Shown here piece by piece: positions 25,937 through 36,145 of a stretch of DNA of 64,000 nucleotides. Numbering within the stretch: the stretch's first letter is position 1; the number at the start of each line of letters is the position of its first letter. The notes below the pieces were generated by a model that made no database searches, was not told where the DNA came from, and saw only the letters and a program-made list of their open reading frames with translations. Position numbers and translations under genes: made by a program. Source of the DNA: Candidatus Gastranaerophilales bacterium (GTDB taxonomy: Bacteria; Cyanobacteriota; Vampirovibrionia; Gastranaerophilales; Gastranaerophilaceae); the NCBI GenBank assembly GCA_944325625.1, contig CALVAP010000001.1, positions 73,649 through 137,648 on the forward strand, read 5' to 3'.

Positions 25937-27207
25937 TAAGAAATTTTAATGCACATACAAACGAAGATAGAGCACAAATGCTCGAAGAGATTGGGGTAAA
26001 AAGAGTAGATGAGTTATTTGAACAAATCCCTGAGGAAGCTCGTGCTAGATTAAATCTAAAAGATAGTATAAGTGAACTTGAGGCTCAAAAACAAATTAAG
26101 AAAATTGCCTCAAAAAACAAAACAGACTACATCAAATTCATAGGAGCAGGAGCACAGGAACACTTTATACCGGCATGTGTTTCTCAAATAGCACAACGAT
26201 TTGAATTTAACAGCGCATATACGCCATATCAGCCTGAAATTTCTCAGGGAACTTTGCAAATGATATATGAATTTCAGTCAATGATATGTAATTTGACAGG
26301 AATGGACGTGGCTAATGCGTCTGTGTATGACGGAGCTACGGCGTGTGCAGAGTCGTTGCTTATGGCTGTTCGTATTACAAATATTCCTGCGGTTCTTGTA
26401 AAAAGTTCTCTCAATCCTGAATATAAAAAGGTAGTGGAAACATATCTTTGGGCACAAGACATAACAGTAAAATATTTTGAGAATATAAATGATTTGAAAG
26501 AGCTTAATGGTGAATATGCTTGTGTCTTAATACAAAATCCGGATTATTATGGTGAGATATCAGATTATAGTGAGATAAAATCATTTTTTAACGGAAAAAA
26601 GACACTACTTGCTGTTTGTGCCGATATTTTGTCATTGACCTTGTTGAAACCTCCAGTGGATTATGGTGCCGATATTGTGTTGGGAGATGTTCAGGTTTTT
26701 GGCAACTCATTAAATTTTGGCGGTCCATATGCAGGTTATATAGCTTGTTTGGATAAGTACAAAAGACAATTGGCAGGGCGAATAGTAGGCAGAACATTGG
26801 ATGCTGATGGCAATCAAGCGTTTACATTGACTTTGCAGACTAGAGAACAACATATAAGAAGAGAAAAGGCAACGAGTAATATATGTTCAAATCAAGGATT
26901 AGCTGTTTTGAGCGCTGCGGTATATATGAGTGTGATGGGAAAAGAGGGCGTTAAGCAAGCAGCTTATTTAAGTTTAAAGAATGCGCACACTTTAGCTTCT
27001 TGCTTGAAGAAAAAAGGTATTGAAGTATTAAACAAAGACTTTTTTAACGAATTTGTCATAGAAGTAGAAAACAGTGATAAGTTCATAGAAAAAATGAAGC
27101 AAGAAGGGGTTCTTGCAGGGGTTAAGCTTGGAGAAAAACGAGTTTTGGTAACAGCAACCGAGCTGAATACGGAAGAAGAAATCGAATATTATGTAAGTAA
27201 GGTATAA
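25933..27207 (+). CDS. gcvPA: Glycine decarboxylase P protein, N-terminal subunit
   Basis: This 424-residue protein matches the N-terminal half of glycine decarboxylase: FIGAGAQEHFIPACV, TPYQPEISQGTLQ, DGATACAES and LTLQTREQHIRREKATSNICSNQ. In the split form GcvPA lacks the PLP lysine and works only with GcvPB. The length is usual for GcvPA (430-450), so it is a natural subunit and not a truncated full-length GcvP. GcvPB should follow, but the next gene encodes an ACT protein. The start overlaps gcvH. Confidence 0.94.
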   Translation: MIRNFNAHTNEDRAQMLEEIGVKRVDELFEQIPEEARARLNLKDSISELEAQKQIKKIASKNKTDYIKFIGAGAQEHFIPACVSQIAQRFEFNSAYTPYQPEISQGTLQMIYEFQSMICNLTGMDVANASVYDGATACAESLLMAVRITNIPAVLVKSSLNPEYKKVVETYLWAQDITVKYFENINDLKELNGEYACVLIQNPDYYGEISDYSEIKSFFNGKKTLLAVCADILSLTLLKPPVDYGADIVLGDVQVFGNSLNFGGPYAGYIACLDKYKRQLAGRIVGRTLDADGNQAFTLTLQTREQHIRREKATSNICSNQGLAVLSAAVYMSVMGKEGVKQAAYLSLKNAHTLASCLKKKGIEVLNKDFFNEFVIEVENSDKFIEKMKQEGVLAGVKLGEKRVLVTATELNTEEEIEYYVSKV

Positions 27208-27209
27208 AT

Positions 27210-27488
27210 ATGAGAGATGAAAAAATAGTTGTAACGCTTTTGGGTGCGGACAGAGTAGGTATAGTGGCGGAGTTGACGGCGACGTTGGCAAAGTATGGCG
27301 TTAATATAGAAGATATAAAGCAGACAATAATGCAGGATTATTTTGTAATGTTTTTGTTAGGCGATTTAAAAAATTCAACTTATTCATTCAAGGAGGTAAA
27401 AGAGGCATTGGATGAAGTGGGAGAAAAGTTAAAAATGGAAATTTGGGTGCAGAAGAAAGATATATTTGATAAAATGCACTCAATATAA
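27210..27488 (+). CDS. ACT domain protein (UPF0237)
   Basis: This 92-residue protein is a stand-alone ACT domain pair of the UPF0237 family. It has [16 protein letters not shown]-x-x-L-A near the start and the I-E-D-I-K-Q segment. ACT domains bind small ligands, often amino acids. It lies 2 nt after gcvPA and just before the UPF0210 gene; UPF0237 and UPF0210 genes are commonly paired in other bacteria. The function is unknown. Glycine sensing would be inference. Confidence 0.9.
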   Translation: MRDEKIVVTLLGADRVGIVAELTATLAKYGVNIEDIKQTIMQDYFVMFLLGDLKNSTYSFKEVKEALDEVGEKLKMEIWVQKKDIFDKMHSI

Positions 27489-27519
27489 ACAAAAGACGAT
27501 AAACAAAAAGGGAAAGCTA

Positions 27520-28887
27520 ATGACACTATTTCATACAGAATCAATATTAGAAACAATAAATATGATAAAGTTACATCACTTAGATATTCGTACGGTGACA
27601 TTAGCCTTGTCGTTGAGAGATTGTAGTGATAGTGATGTAAAAAAAGTTGGAGAAAAAATCTATAACAAGATTATTAAATATGCAAAAAACCTTAATAAAT
27701 ACGCTGATGAGCTGGAGGCAGAGTATTCAATACCGATAATAAACAGACGAATAGCAGTGACGCCTATATCCTTTGTTGGAGAGTCATGCAATGAATATGA
27801 TTATGTTTATTTGGCAAAGGTTCTGGATGAAGCCGCTAAAGAAGTTGGGGTGAACTTTATAGGCGGTTTCGGTGCAATGGTAGAGAAGGGTTTTACTCGT
27901 GGTGATTTAGCATTGGTTGAAAGCATTCCCGAAGCTTTAAGAGTGACAGAGAGAATATGTTCATCGATAAATGTCGCATCATCAAAAGCGGGAATTAATA
28001 TGGATGCAGTCTTGAAAATGTCCGAAATAGTTAAGGAAACAGCAAGATTGACTAAAGAAAAGGACGGAATAGGCGCAGCGAAGCTGGTATGTTTTTGTAA
28101 TGCACCACAAGATAACCCGTTTATGGCAGGGGCCTTCCATGGGATAGGTGAACCGGAATGCGCTTTGAATGTAGGTGTTTCTGGCCCCGGAGTTGTATCT
28201 GCAGCAGTGGCTTCAATGCCAAAAGATGCTGATTTAGGAGCGTTAGCAAACAAGATAAAGCAGATAGCATTCAAAATAACAACAACAGGTGAATTAATTG
28301 GTAGAGAGATGGCTCAGAGATTGAAAGTTCCTTTTGGAGTAATAGATTTATCTTTGGCCCCGACACCGACTCCGGGGGATAGTGTAGCCGGAATATTTCA
28401 AGCAATGGGGTTAGAGCATGCAGGAGCGCATGGAACAACAGCTGCACTTGCGATGTTGAATGATGCAGTAAAAAAAGGCGGTATTATGGCAAGTTCGCAT
28501 GTTGGTGGTTTAAGCGGCGCATTTATACCTGTTTCAGAAGACGCAGGAATGATTGAAGCTACAAAATGCGGATATTTGACATTTGATAAACTTGAGGCGA
28601 TGACGTCAGTATGTTCGGTAGGGTTGGATATGATATGTATTCCCGGTGATACTCCGAGTGATACGATAGCGGGAATAATTGCTGATGAAATGGCAATAGG
28701 AATGATTAATAAAAAAACTACCGCAGTAAGGGTAATTCCTGTACCTGATAAAAAAGTTGGGGATATGGCGGTTTATGGGGGATTGTTGGGAGAGGCTCCG
28801 ATAATAAGTGTAAACAGGCTATCTTCATCCGGATTTGTAAGACGAGGAGGAAGGGTTCCTGCTCCTATTCACAGTTTAAATAATTAA
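27520..28887 (+). CDS. UPF0210 / PFL-like (DUF711) family protein
   Basis: This 455-residue protein matches the UPF0210 (DUF711) family: [10 protein letters not shown] near the start, [50 protein letters not shown] and ETxC-type segments. Its fold is related to pyruvate formate-lyase-like proteins but without known activity. The frame reaches upstream to 27466, but ATG 27520 has AAAGGGAAAG and matches the family's start. Its position next to UPF0237 is a conserved pairing. Confidence 0.9.
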   Translation: MTLFHTESILETINMIKLHHLDIRTVTLALSLRDCSDSDVKKVGEKIYNKIIKYAKNLNKYADELEAEYSIPIINRRIAVTPISFVGESCNEYDYVYLAKVLDEAAKEVGVNFIGGFGAMVEKGFTRGDLALVESIPEALRVTERICSSINVASSKAGINMDAVLKMSEIVKETARLTKEKDGIGAAKLVCFCNAPQDNPFMAGAFHGIGEPECALNVGVSGPGVVSAAVASMPKDADLGALANKIKQIAFKITTTGELIGREMAQRLKVPFGVIDLSLAPTPTPGDSVAGIFQAMGLEHAGAHGTTAALAMLNDAVKKGGIMASSHVGGLSGAFIPVSEDAGMIEATKCGYLTFDKLEAMTSVCSVGLDMICIPGDTPSDTIAGIIADEMAIGMINKKTTAVRVIPVPDKKVGDMAVYGGLLGEAPIISVNRLSSSGFVRRGGRVPAPIHSLNN

Positions 28888-28904
28888 AATATAAGGAATG
28901 AAAG

Positions 28905-29360
28905 ATGATAAAACCTTGGACGGAATATTTTTTAGATATGGCAAAGACATGTGCTACTCGTTCAAATTGTTTGCGGGCACAGGTTGGGGCTGTAATTGTA
29001 GGACCTGATAAAAAAATAAAGGCTACGGGATACAATGGAACACCAACAAAGGTTGTTTCGTGTTATGAGCTGGGAGAATGTTATAGAATAAAAAACAATA
29101 TTCCATCTGGAACGTGTTATGAAACTTGCCGTTCAATACATGCAGAACAAAATGCAATAATCCAAGCAGGACAAGATAGATGTCAGGGTGCAACAATGTA
29201 CATTTACGGGCATAATTTTATATGTATTTTGTGCAAACGTTTTATTGTTCAGTCCGGTATAAAAGATGTGTATCTGCAAAAAGATGAAAACTCAGAAATA
29301 TTGCATGTAGAAGTCTCTGATATACAAAAGGAACTTTCTGAGGCTTTTGTGAGGGTTTAG
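28905..29360 (+). CDS. dCMP deaminase (ComEB family)
   Basis: This 151-residue zinc deaminase has H79-A-E81-Q-N-A-I as zinc ligand and proton shuttle, and a C107-I-L-C110 pair as the other zinc ligands (usually PCxxC; Pro is replaced by Ile here). Extra Cys/His in the middle (C53, C59, C71, C75) are typical of ComEB-type dCMP deaminases, which bind a second zinc. It converts dCMP to dUMP for thymidylate synthesis. AAGGAATG precedes the ATG. It converges on the binding-protein gene. Confidence 0.9.
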   Translation: MIKPWTEYFLDMAKTCATRSNCLRAQVGAVIVGPDKKIKATGYNGTPTKVVSCYELGECYRIKNNIPSGTCYETCRSIHAEQNAIIQAGQDRCQGATMYIYGHNFICILCKRFIVQSGIKDVYLQKDENSEILHVEVSDIQKELSEAFVRV

Positions 29361-29361
29361 T

Positions 29362-30156
29362 TTAAAAGTTCATCCACTTATTTTTGAGTCTGGTTAGTTC
29401 ACCGGAATTTCTCATATGCTCTAAGATGTGATTTACGTTAGTTTTAAGGGAAACGCTTTCTTCATCCTGCCGAAAAGCAATTGCATAAGGTTCTTGTGTG
29501 TATCGTTTGGGTAAAATTTTCATATTAGGGTCGCCAATAGCAAAGCCTGCAAGAATTGTGTCATCGGTTGTCATAGCATCACCTTGACCGTTTTTAAGGG
29601 CATTGTATGCTTCAGTGTTGGTCCTAAAACCTTGTATAATTGCATTTGGAGCGAAGTGTTTGATGCTTTTTTCTCCGGTTGAGCCCAATACTACGATTAT
29701 TTTCTTATCTTTAAGGTCGGTTAATCCTTGGACAGACGAATTTTTAGGTGTCATAAGTGCTTGTCCTGCGATGTAATAAGGGGTTGAGAAGGATACGACA
29801 TTTGCGCGTTGCGGGGTTATGGACATAGTTGCGATAATCATATCAACTTTACCGGAGGTAAGTGTGATTATTCTATTGGAGGGGGTAACTTCAACAAATT
29901 CTACCTTATTCTCATCTCCGAGAATATTCTTTGCTATTTTTTTTGCCAAATCAATGTCAAATCCTTGGAGTTCTCCATTTTCATCAACAAAACCAAAGGG
30001 TCTGGCGTCAAATTTAACCCCCACTGTTATTTTATCTTCTTTAAGAATTTTTTCCATAAGCGATTTTGGTCGGCTTTCATTTGTACAGGCAGTGATAGAT
30101 ACACAAATCAAAAGCGCGCATATGGCATATAGAAATTTAGTAAAGATAGATTTCAT
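29362..30156 (-). CDS. Family 3 solute-binding lipoprotein
   Basis: This 264-residue extracellular binding protein of the amino-acid type (SBP family 3) has a lipoprotein signal peptide with lipobox I21-T-A-C24. The binding fold has KITVGVKFDARPFGF, GFDIDLAKKIAKNI, V-T-S-N-R-I-I-T-L-T-S-G-K-V-D and GSTGEKSIK. The frame extends upstream to 30222, but ATG 30156 gives a clean signal peptide. Ligands are probably polar amino acids. No permease or ATPase is adjacent. It is transcribed from a clear promoter at 30195-30222. Confidence 0.9.
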   Translation of the reverse strand: MKSIFTKFLYAICALLICVSITACTNESRPKSLMEKILKEDKITVGVKFDARPFGFVDENGELQGFDIDLAKKIAKNILGDENKVEFVEVTPSNRIITLTSGKVDMIIATMSITPQRANVVSFSTPYYIAGQALMTPKNSSVQGLTDLKDKKIIVVLGSTGEKSIKHFAPNAIIQGFRTNTEAYNALKNGQGDAMTTDDTILAGFAIGDPNMKILPKRYTQEPYAIAFRQDEESVSLKTNVNHILEHMRNSGELTRLKNKWMNF

Positions 30157-30194
30157 AACTCTATTATTACAGAAAAAGGGAATTTTGTAAAAAA

Positions 30195-30222
30195 ATTGTA
30201 ATAATATTTTTTGTAAGGTCAA
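30195..30222 (-). promoter_or_regulatory. Sigma70-type promoter of the family 3 binding protein
   Basis: Minus-strand TTGACC (complement of 30217-30222), a 16-nt spacer and TACAAT (complement of 30195-30200). The start is expected near 30185-30188. Confidence 0.6.
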
Positions 30223-30236
30223 AAAAAAATAATGTT

Positions 30237-30250
30237 CATGTCTTAGAACA
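30237..30250 (+). promoter_or_regulatory. Motif CATGTcTTAGAACA upstream of the giant gene
   Basis: This 14-mer is matched at 13 of 14 positions at 49696-49709, upstream of another unknown gene; both copies follow a run of nine A and a T. Shared spacing and base content suggest a regulatory or leader element. Its role is not known. Confidence 0.4.
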
Positions 30251-30280
30251 GGAAAGTGTGAAAAGAAAAGGAATAATTAA

Positions 30281-33200
30281 TTGAAAATAATATCATTTGG
30301 AAGTCGCAGAGAGGATTATAATAATTTATCAATTTTAAGTGAAGGCACAGAGATGATGACACCCCCAAGGGCAAGACTTGTGCAGCAGGCTATATCTTCG
30401 ATTTCAAAGGACAATTCACCAAAGCATTTAGACTATCTTTTTAATGTAGCAAAGAACAATAAGTACGGATTACTCCCAAATTCAGCATTAAGAGCATATT
30501 TAGAGCGAAATTCGACTATAAGTGAAAAATTCGAGAATAATGATTGGAGTGAAGAACTCCAAAATTTAATAAAAAAAGCTATAAAACGCTTACCCAAAAC
30601 TCGTAGAGAAAAGTTTTTGGATGAGTACTATCGGATATTTGTAGAACAACAAAATCTTACTGGCTATGAACACAAACTTGTAAAATTTAGAGAAAAAATA
30701 ATATCTTCCGAGCCATTTAAAAAAGCGCAAGAAGAAAATGAAAAGATATCCGAACCCCTAAAAAACCTTGACTATTTTATAGCCTCTTCAGAAACACCAA
30801 CAAAAACTAAGGTTTATATCTTGTCAAAACTTAATTACTTTTTAAGTCCGGACTATAAAATAGATGAACAGCTAAAGGATAAAAAGTTTCAAGTATTTTC
30901 AGAGATAGTTAATGATTTGGTAATTAAACGTCCAGATAAAGAGGTTTACAATTCAAAACAGTGTAACCAAAAAAATCATGGTTCCTGTGCGGCTATATCA
31001 GCGGCAAGAAAGTCATTATTGTATGAAGACAAAAAAGCATATATAGATGTTTTGTTACAGGAACTTAGTGCAGAACCTTATTTAGAAGTATATGACATAA
31101 CGAGATTAAGCGAATACGAAAAAGACTCTCAAAAGTATGAAAGAGAAAGAGCACCGAAAGTATTTGTAGAAAAAACGAGAATAAATTATGAAGCGGCGCT
31201 CAAAGATGGATACAGAATAATAGATGCATCAGCTTTACAATGGATGAAAGTAGCCGGAACCGTAGGTGATGGAACGATTCAAGTACAAGATTATTATGCT
31301 TTTGATGAGCGGCACAGAGGCTTTATGAAAGATTCAAGGGTTGTTATAAGTCTGGAAGATGAATATGCAACAGAGCATGAATTTTTGCGTGGTCTTATAA
31401 AAAGCAAAAAACTGATAAAAGCGTATGATAAGTCAATTATAGACTCTAAGACGCAATCAGGGATAAATAGAGCGGATGATTTTTTATTGGCAAAAATGAA
31501 AGATGAAAAGGCAGAGTTGATACGCAATGTAATACGAGATATTGTGCCTGAGTATTCAAATTTTGAACTAAATAATTTAATAAAACAATTTGAAAATCCA
31601 TCTAATATAGATACTGCAAATAATGAACAAGCATTAAGAAAGCAGGTAAAAAGCTACCTGATGAAACATATTGGTCCGGCTCGTGAAAAAGACATAGAAG
31701 GAAAACTCGATGAATTAATACCTCTGGTTAGAGAATATAAATCTTTGGCATCTAGGATGAAAGTGGGAAGAAAAACACTGAGTTCAGAGGCTAAAAAGGC
31801 GGAAAGGCTGTTTAAAATAGGCTTGGCACAGCGTGAAGTTCTATCATTACAGCTAAAATTTTTAAGCCTTAGAGAAAGATTATACGCTGATTTAAAAATG
31901 CCGGATAGATATACGCAGATAAAGGATTATGTAAGAAAACTTAAGAAACTTGCAAAAACAAAACCGCAAAGTCCTTTAGTATTAGCACTGAAAGCCAAAA
32001 ACAAAATGGATGATAAAAGTTTGTATGATTTGCTTGATGCATATGATAAAGAGCTTTCAGTAGAAACTCCCAAAAAACTGGATGAACTTTTGACTGTTTA
32101 TAAGACCAGCTACAAAGATATTTTGATACGAACTTTAAAAGCCAGACTTAATCAGCATAGAAAGGGTGATTATAGTTATATGAATTATGTATCGGATGAA
32201 TTAGATTTCATTCCTGATGCTAAAAAGTTTGATAAGAAACTCTCTGGCGTAATAGAGAAATTGGAAGCTGCCAAAACAAATGAAGAAGTGCAAAATGCTA
32301 TATCACAGCTAGGGGTTCATAATCAAATCAAAATCATTTCTTTTGCGATAGACAATTCTACAGACTTGCTTCAAGGGCTTTTGGTAGACGAAAGATTGGA
32401 AGAAGTGAAAGCTATGCTCAAAGGCGCAGATGATCTTGACTTTTACGGGGTATGTGAGCTTTTAAAAAGGACAAATACAGAGGTAAATAATTGTATAAAC
32501 AAAATAGATGAAATTGCACAAGATGTAATGATGCCATCAGAGGAAGAAGTAATACTAAGGGGTTATGAAGCGAAAGGTGAAATACTTACCAATGAAGCAT
32601 TAGATAATTTAAGAGCAAAGTTCCATAAAATATACAAAGCAAGAACTGAAGTAAATGATAACTTGATAAAAACAGGAAAGGGTAAGGTTAATCCTGATTT
32701 ATATAAATTCAGTGAACAGGAAAAAAGACATTTAAAGCAGATAGAACGTAAAATACCTAAATTCAGGCGTCAGGTAAAAAGAAACTATGATATTATGAAC
32801 AGAAGTCTGCAGGAAAAACTGGATTACTTATACGAGAGCATAGGCAAACGCAAAGGTCATTTTTGGATGTTTGAAGAAGTTCATTCCGGTTTACACACGG
32901 ATGAACAGATACGAATAATAGAACAAATGACAGGACGTGCTTATCATATAGAAAAAGACATAGACAAGGCAGTAGCGCATATAAAGAGTGGATTAGGCTC
33001 AGGTGTCTCCGGCACGAATGTTGATTATAATGATTTCTCTGGTCATGCTCAGTATTTAGCTGATGTAAAACCAGTAGAAATAAAAGACGCTAAAAATAAC
33101 AAAACAATAGTAAAAGACGTAATATTGCATGACAACACATGGGGAAGTGCAGAACAGGAGAGGTTATGGCAAGGGGCTGATGGGCTTGAACATACAGATT

Positions 33201-36136
33201 ATAAAAGCTCATTAGGTGGACCTGGCGGTTTTGTAGTATCGGAAAAGTCTTTGGCAGGCTCGTTAGTAGATAGTTATAAATACGATTATGGTATGTGTGA
33301 TTATGATAGAGATATAAGAGCGATAGACGGTCCGCAAACGGAAATTGAAGTTGAACTGGTAAAATACGGTATATTTAATGATGTAATATTACCGGGTGAA
33401 GATTTTAGAACAAATAGAAAGATGCAAGAAATAATATCTTGTATTTTCAATTGTAACAGAGCAGAATCTTCGATAGAAGAATTAAAAAAAGCTATAAGAG
33501 AAAATGGATACAATGTAAATATAAAAGTGCTTAAGGAAGTAGACGAAAAAGTATCACAGCGAGTTGAGGGTGTTTTAGCAAGATTAACCGGTACAGGCAG
33601 TCAACCGGCTATGACCATAGAGCAGTTTAATGCTTTAGCAGAAAATGATCCGTTAAAAATTATTATACAAAGGCATATTTTAGAAAAATATTGTGAAGAA
33701 AATAACGAGTATGAAACGAATTCGGCAAGATATGAGGACATAGAGGAGATATATGGGCTTAAAACTCAAGAACAAATAAATGAATATATGTCCAATAACT
33801 TAAAAAGTTATAAGGACTTTCTTGCTCAAATTGTTTTCAAACGACTTGAGCCGGAGACAAAGAAAGAGATACTGAAAAGTTTATCAGAAGCAGCAGATAG
33901 CCTTATCCGTATAATAGAGAGAAATAGCGGAAAAGAACTCAAAGGTTTGAGGGAGGAACTTTCAAAAAGCTTTAAAGAGATTTTGAATTTACCGTACAAT
34001 GGAAGTGGTTTAGAAGTGGCTCAAAGGATAACTGATAAAGCTGCCGAAATCGGAAAGAAATATGCCAAGTCTAATAAATTAGAATTATCTGTCGCTGGTT
34101 CATTGGCGAATGCTATAGCTGACGAGATGGATGAAATACTTGTACCAGAAAGTATAGATGCAATTTTAGATCAGGAATGCGGGGAAAGTATAGTCCATTT
34201 CATAGATAAAAAATTTAATCCACAAACAAATGAAGAATGGATGGATGCACTTGTCGAGATGGTGAATATGACAAGGGCTGAATATAAAAAATTAATGAAA
34301 AATGTAACACTTGAAGATTTCGGCATTAAATATGATACACCCGAGAACGTGATAAGACTTATACAAGCTGATAATTCGTTGGAATTGAAGAGATTTAAAG
34401 AAGCAGCAAGATTATATTATTTTGATGATTATGTTCAGCTTGAAGAAGCTCGTGAAGGGGTAAATAAGACAAGTAAAGAAGTCGCTAACTTCAATAATGT
34501 ATATAGAACACTGTCGGTTGATATAGGAGAAATTGGAGCAAACAAATATGTACAAGAAGCGAAAAACGAAGTTTTTCGAAAGTATAATGCCAGACCGGCA
34601 ATACCGCAGGTTGTAGTAGTAGATAATGAAACAATAAAAAACATATTGAAAGAGAATATGCAAACGATTGCATCAAAGATGCGTGATATATTGAGTAGTA
34701 CCAGACTGGCCCAGTACATAAAAGAGGTCGAAGACATAAATGACCTTAGTGCTGCCTATACAGAAACGGCAGACCCTGTAATAAAAGAGAGGTTAATCGG
34801 GCACTTAAATTCATTGAAAGAAATGCTTCAAAATGAAGCAGAGTTCAAAAAAACATATGTTGTTACTAAGAAGTTGTTAACAATGTTGGAAAAAGGTTTA
34901 ATTAAACCGGCAGACTACAAAAAATGTATTAGTAAAATTAATGCAGAGAAAGAAAACATAACTCAAGGGTGTACATTAGATATTCTCAATAAAAGAATAA
35001 TCAGATTAAAAAAGGACTTGCAAGCCACTATTAATTCTTTTATAGAGAGTAATTTCTTTCCGAAATTTCAATCGAGGGCAAGAGGTATCATAAATGATTG
35101 GATAAGAAACGTAATTAAAGGTGTGGATTCGGATGTTTTGATAGCACATACTGAGTATTGTATAGAAGGATTAAGCGGAAGGCAAGTTTTGAACGAGCCG
35201 CAAGAGCTATTGGAATACTATGTTACAAAATTTTGTGAAAAGAGAAAAGCTGCTGATGATGGTGATGATGAAATATCAAAAGAAACTATAGAAAATCTGG
35301 AACAGCAATTGGGATTGGTTTGTAAAAAAGCCAATAGGGCAAAACTTGAATACAAACTGATGTCAGCGGCAGCTAATGGAATTGCTTCAAAAATAGGTGA
35401 TTATGTCAGAGCAGAAAAATTCATATCATATCAGGCAAATGGAGAGAAGAAAAAATTAAATAAAAATGACTTGTTGGGATCGATAATATCCTTACTTGCA
35501 GATAGGGCAAATAATCATTCTTCGCTAGCTCTTTTCATTGAACAATCAGGCTTGAAAAAGGAGTATGTTGATTATCTGACTTCGAGAAAGCCAGAGTATA
35601 TAAAATATAAACTTGAAAAGAAGTTACAGAAACTTATAGAGACAGCAAATACTTTAAACATAATAAATCAGATATATGAAGTACAAAAGGCAGCCTTTGA
35701 GGGCATTAAGGTAACAGACAGAAAAATCTTGAGTGATATGATGAGAGAATTCATTCAATATTATGAAGAATTGGACTCCGACCTCCCTGTCTCTGCGAAG
35801 ATAATTGAAGAATACAAAAATAACTTCAGAAAAATATGTGAAAAAGTTGAGCTGAAAAGTGATTATGACATGGTAGAATTAATGGACGAAATTCATCTTC
35901 AATGTAAAGAGATAGTAAAGAGTGAATTATTATCTGCAGTAAATGAATTTAATACAAATACAATAATACCGCAAAATCATATAGAATTAATGGATGCACT
36001 AAGTCTTCCGTTAGGTAGTGAGGAAGAAAGAAAAAGGGCTGAGTATAAAAAGTCGATAGAAGATGTAGTTATACCATTTGCCAAAAGTGCAGGGCAAAAG
36101 ATAACTCCAATGATTAACGAGTTGATGAATTCGTAA
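30281..36136 (+). CDS. Giant (1951 aa) helical protein with papain-like protease motifs
   Basis: No family is recognised over the full length. The start is TTG 30281 with AAAAGGAA 7 nt upstream. The protein lacks a signal peptide or membrane segments and is mostly charged helices. Residues 228-240 read C-N-Q230-K-N-H-G-S-C236-A-A-I-S: Gln six residues before Cys, as papain's oxyanion Q19 and nucleophile C25. A G-H922-A-Q-Y-L strand and H-D-N952-T-W954-G match the papain His and Asn-Ser-Trp-Gly motifs. Between the half-domains (about 400-850) lies a helical insertion of about 450 residues. Residues 1000-1951 are helical with no motif seen. The motifs are seen; protease activity is inference. 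Confidence 0.8.
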   Translation: MKIISFGSRREDYNNLSILSEGTEMMTPPRARLVQQAISSISKDNSPKHLDYLFNVAKNNKYGLLPNSALRAYLERNSTISEKFENNDWSEELQNLIKKAIKRLPKTRREKFLDEYYRIFVEQQNLTGYEHKLVKFREKIISSEPFKKAQEENEKISEPLKNLDYFIASSETPTKTKVYILSKLNYFLSPDYKIDEQLKDKKFQVFSEIVNDLVIKRPDKEVYNSKQCNQKNHGSCAAISAARKSLLYEDKKAYIDVLLQELSAEPYLEVYDITRLSEYEKDSQKYERERAPKVFVEKTRINYEAALKDGYRIIDASALQWMKVAGTVGDGTIQVQDYYAFDERHRGFMKDSRVVISLEDEYATEHEFLRGLIKSKKLIKAYDKSIIDSKTQSGINRADDFLLAKMKDEKAELIRNVIRDIVPEYSNFELNNLIKQFENPSNIDTANNEQALRKQVKSYLMKHIGPAREKDIEGKLDELIPLVREYKSLASRMKVGRKTLSSEAKKAERLFKIGLAQREVLSLQLKFLSLRERLYADLKMPDRYTQIKDYVRKLKKLAKTKPQSPLVLALKAKNKMDDKSLYDLLDAYDKELSVETPKKLDELLTVYKTSYKDILIRTLKARLNQHRKGDYSYMNYVSDELDFIPDAKKFDKKLSGVIEKLEAAKTNEEVQNAISQLGVHNQIKIISFAIDNSTDLLQGLLVDERLEEVKAMLKGADDLDFYGVCELLKRTNTEVNNCINKIDEIAQDVMMPSEEEVILRGYEAKGEILTNEALDNLRAKFHKIYKARTEVNDNLIKTGKGKVNPDLYKFSEQEKRHLKQIERKIPKFRRQVKRNYDIMNRSLQEKLDYLYESIGKRKGHFWMFEEVHSGLHTDEQIRIIEQMTGRAYHIEKDIDKAVAHIKSGLGSGVSGTNVDYNDFSGHAQYLADVKPVEIKDAKNNKTIVKDVILHDNTWGSAEQERLWQGADGLEHTDYKSSLGGPGGFVVSEKSLAGSLVDSYKYDYGMCDYDRDIRAIDGPQTEIEVELVKYGIFNDVILPGEDFRTNRKMQEIISCIFNCNRAESSIEELKKAIRENGYNVNIKVLKEVDEKVSQRVEGVLARLTGTGSQPAMTIEQFNALAENDPLKIIIQRHILEKYCEENNEYETNSARYEDIEEIYGLKTQEQINEYMSNNLKSYKDFLAQIVFKRLEPETKKEILKSLSEAADSLIRIIERNSGKELKGLREELSKSFKEILNLPYNGSGLEVAQRITDKAAEIGKKYAKSNKLELSVAGSLANAIADEMDEILVPESIDAILDQECGESIVHFIDKKFNPQTNEEWMDALVEMVNMTRAEYKKLMKNVTLEDFGIKYDTPENVIRLIQADNSLELKRFKEAARLYYFDDYVQLEEAREGVNKTSKEVANFNNVYRTLSVDIGEIGANKYVQEAKNEVFRKYNARPAIPQVVVVDNETIKNILKENMQTIASKMRDILSSTRLAQYIKEVEDINDLSAAYTETADPVIKERLIGHLNSLKEMLQNEAEFKKTYVVTKKLLTMLEKGLIKPADYKKCISKINAEKENITQGCTLDILNKRIIRLKKDLQATINSFIESNFFPKFQSRARGIINDWIRNVIKGVDSDVLIAHTEYCIEGLSGRQVLNEPQELLEYYVTKFCEKRKAADDGDDEISKETIENLEQQLGLVCKKANRAKLEYKLMSAAANGIASKIGDYVRAEKFISYQANGEKKKLNKNDLLGSIISLLADRANNHSSLALFIEQSGLKKEYVDYLTSRKPEYIKYKLEKKLQKLIETANTLNIINQIYEVQKAAFEGIKVTDRKILSDMMREFIQYYEELDSDLPVSAKIIEEYKNNFRKICEKVELKSDYDMVELMDEIHLQCKEIVKSELLSAVNEFNTNTIIPQNHIELMDALSLPLGSEEERKRAEYKKSIEDVVIPFAKSAGQKITPMINELMNS

Positions 36137-36145
36137 AATTAAGAA

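Noticed and set aside
25933-27207. Possible truncated full-length GcvP by frameshift
   Set aside because: The protein ends at the usual length of the split GcvPA subunit, and no GcvPB-like sequence follows in any frame.
27466-27519. Longer N-terminus of the UPF0210 protein
   Set aside because: The extra 18 residues are Lys-rich and overlap the ACT gene; ATG 27520 has a good ribosome site and matches the family.
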